Source: DASRCB01 sp035653295 (GTDB lineage Bacteria > Acidobacteriota > Terriglobia > Bryobacterales > Bryobacteraceae). Taken from it: 23,360 bases of DNA. The stretch is taken from contig DASRCB010000068.1 of the NCBI GenBank assembly GCA_035653295.1, forward strand, positions 1-23,360, read 5' to 3'. Made by a program: the position numbers and the translations under genes. This document shows positions 22,393-23,360 of this stretch, in pieces. How positions within the stretch are numbered: the stretch's first letter is position 1; each line of letters begins with the position of its first letter. The notes beneath the pieces were generated by a model that did not search any database, was not told the origin of the DNA, and worked only from the letters and a program-made list of their open reading frames with translations.

Positions 22393-23360
22393 CCTGCTGG
22401 TGGCCGCGCTCTCCGCCCATGCCGCGCGCCGGCCGCACTACGGCGGAACTCTGCGCATCGACACGTCTTCGGTGAACGTATCCGAGATGCTGGCGCGGCT
22501 GAATTGGCAACCCGCGAAGCCGATGCGCGCGCCCGATGCCGCGGCGTCCGGCGCGGGTCCGTTTCGCATCGCCGGCGAGGAACCCGGGAAATCCGTCAGC
22601 CTCGAAGCGAACGACGACTACTGGGCCGGCCGCCCCTATCTGGATCGCGTTGAAATTCGGCTCGGCCGCGGCGCGCGCGAACAGGCCCTCGATTTCGAGC
22701 TCGGCCGCGCTGACATCATCGACGTGCCGCTTGCCGACGTGCGCCGGGCCCAGCAGCAGGGTGCGCGCGTCGTCGAGACCCAGCCCATCCGAACCCTCGG
22801 CCTTGTCCTCGAGAATGATCGCGTCCGGGAAGCGCTCGCGCTCGCCATCGACCGCTCGGCGATTCGGAACGTTCTGCTGCAGCGGCAGGGCGAGATCTCA
22901 GGCGCGCTCTTGCCGCAATGGCTCACCGGTTATGCTTTCCTGTTTCCCTCCGACCATAACGTGAGCCGCGCGCGCGAGCTGGCCGCAGGCGTCCCAGCGC
23001 TCGCCTTCGCCTTCGATGCGCAGTCGCCGCTGCTGCGTCCCATCGCCGAGCGCATCATGCTGAACGCGGCGGAAGCCGGCCTGACGCTCCGTCCAGCGGG
23101 CGCCGACAAACCGGATGTGCGGCTGGTCTCGCTGCGCATCGCGTCGCCGGATCCGAAACAGGCCCTCGGCGACATGGCTGCAGCCCTGGGCGGGTCGTTG
23201 CCGCCGGCCATAACCGACGATCCCAACAGCCTTTATCAGGCCGAGCGCGCGCTGATCGCCGCGCGCCATGTCATTCCGTTGTTTCACCTGCCCGTCGCGT
23301 ATCAGCTCTCGCCCGCTGTGCGTGGCTGGAACATCGACCCGTGCGACCGCTGGGACCTCG
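22355..23360 (+). CDS. Oligopeptide-binding-like protein (SBP family 5), compact form, 3' end cut by window
   Basis: An open frame of 335 codons runs from ATG 22355 to the window edge without a stop. A signal peptide (AAISLLVAALSAHA) is followed by YGGTLRI (29-35), GAGPFRI (66-72), NDDYWAGRPYLDRVEIR, LGRADIIDVP, REALALAIDRSAIRNVLL, and a C-terminal part with ERALIAARHVIPLFHLP. These are the landmarks of family-5 ABC solute-binding proteins (OppA/DppA type). In ordinary members 110-160 residues separate the GGTLR strand from the G(T/A)GPF motif; here only about 31 do, so most of the first lobe is missing although the frame is intact. No permease or ATPase gene is visible nearby. The start overlaps the previous gene by 38 bases. 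The natural end probably lies a short way beyond the window. Confidence 0.8.
   Translation, partial: MRLTTSASIAAISLLVAALSAHAARRPHYGGTLRIDTSSVNVSEMLARLNWQPAKPMRAPDAAASGAGPFRIAGEEPGKSVSLEANDDYWAGRPYLDRVEIRLGRGAREQALDFELGRADIIDVPLADVRRAQQQGARVVETQPIRTLGLVLENDRVREALALAIDRSAIRNVLLQRQGEISGALLPQWLTGYAFLFPSDHNVSRARELAAGVPALAFAFDAQSPLLRPIAERIMLNAAEAGLTLRPAGADKPDVRLVSLRIASPDPKQALGDMAAALGGSLPPAITDDPNSLYQAERALIAARHVIPLFHLPVAYQLSPAVRGWNIDPCDRWDL

Noticed and set aside
22536..22964. Ser/Arg-rich open frame of 142 codons
   Set aside because: Out of frame with the solute-binding-like gene that spans the region with a signal peptide and family landmarks.

Overview
This window comes from a high-GC, Gram-negative chromosome. 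The gene content fits an Acidobacteriota member, most likely of the Bryobacterales/Solibacterales type: a DmsE/MtrA-like decahaem cytochrome paired with a large outer-membrane barrel, short hairpin repeats in intergenic gaps, and a solute-binding-like protein family I associate with that group. The assignment is inference; no rRNA or tRNA gene is present to confirm it.

Layout. (1) 1-3646 looks like the end of a nonribosomal-peptide-type locus: a free-standing carrier protein, a GT4 glycosyltransferase, and a second GT4 glycosyltransferase fused to a type II thioesterase. (2) 3670-5386 holds housekeeping and orphan genes: a cytoplasmic cyclophilin, an EthD-like protein on the minus strand, and a short-chain dehydrogenase. 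(3) 5485-9907 is a tight five-gene run: a phosphoglycosyl transferase that starts polysaccharide synthesis, a monohaem cytochrome c, a haem-binding-domain cytochrome, a decahaem cytochrome, and a 650-residue beta-barrel. The last four can be read as a periplasm-to-surface electron conduit. (4) 9996-15015 is a polysaccharide locus: two Wzy/WaaL-type membrane proteins, a Wzz-like chain-length regulator and a GT4 glycosyltransferase. (5) 15016-16490 is a less GC-rich insert with a Phd/YefM-RelE-type toxin-antitoxin pair, whose predicted promoter -10 box lies inside an inverted repeat. (6) 16495-19311 is the glycolytic pair eno-gpmI on the minus strand. (7) 19505-23360 holds an L,D-transpeptidase, an SPFH/band-7 protein, an unrecognised exported protein, and an oligopeptide-binding-like protein that lacks most of its usual N-terminal lobe and runs off the window edge.

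How the genes work together. The first block suggests an assembly line whose carrier-bound product is glycosylated and then released or edited by the fused thioesterase. Blocks 3 and 4 together suggest a cell surface where polysaccharide synthesis and electron export are encoded side by side. The strongest candidates for something new are the GT-thioesterase fusion with NRPS-like linker motifs on both glycosyltransferases, and the cytochrome-barrel operon led by a polysaccharide-initiating enzyme.
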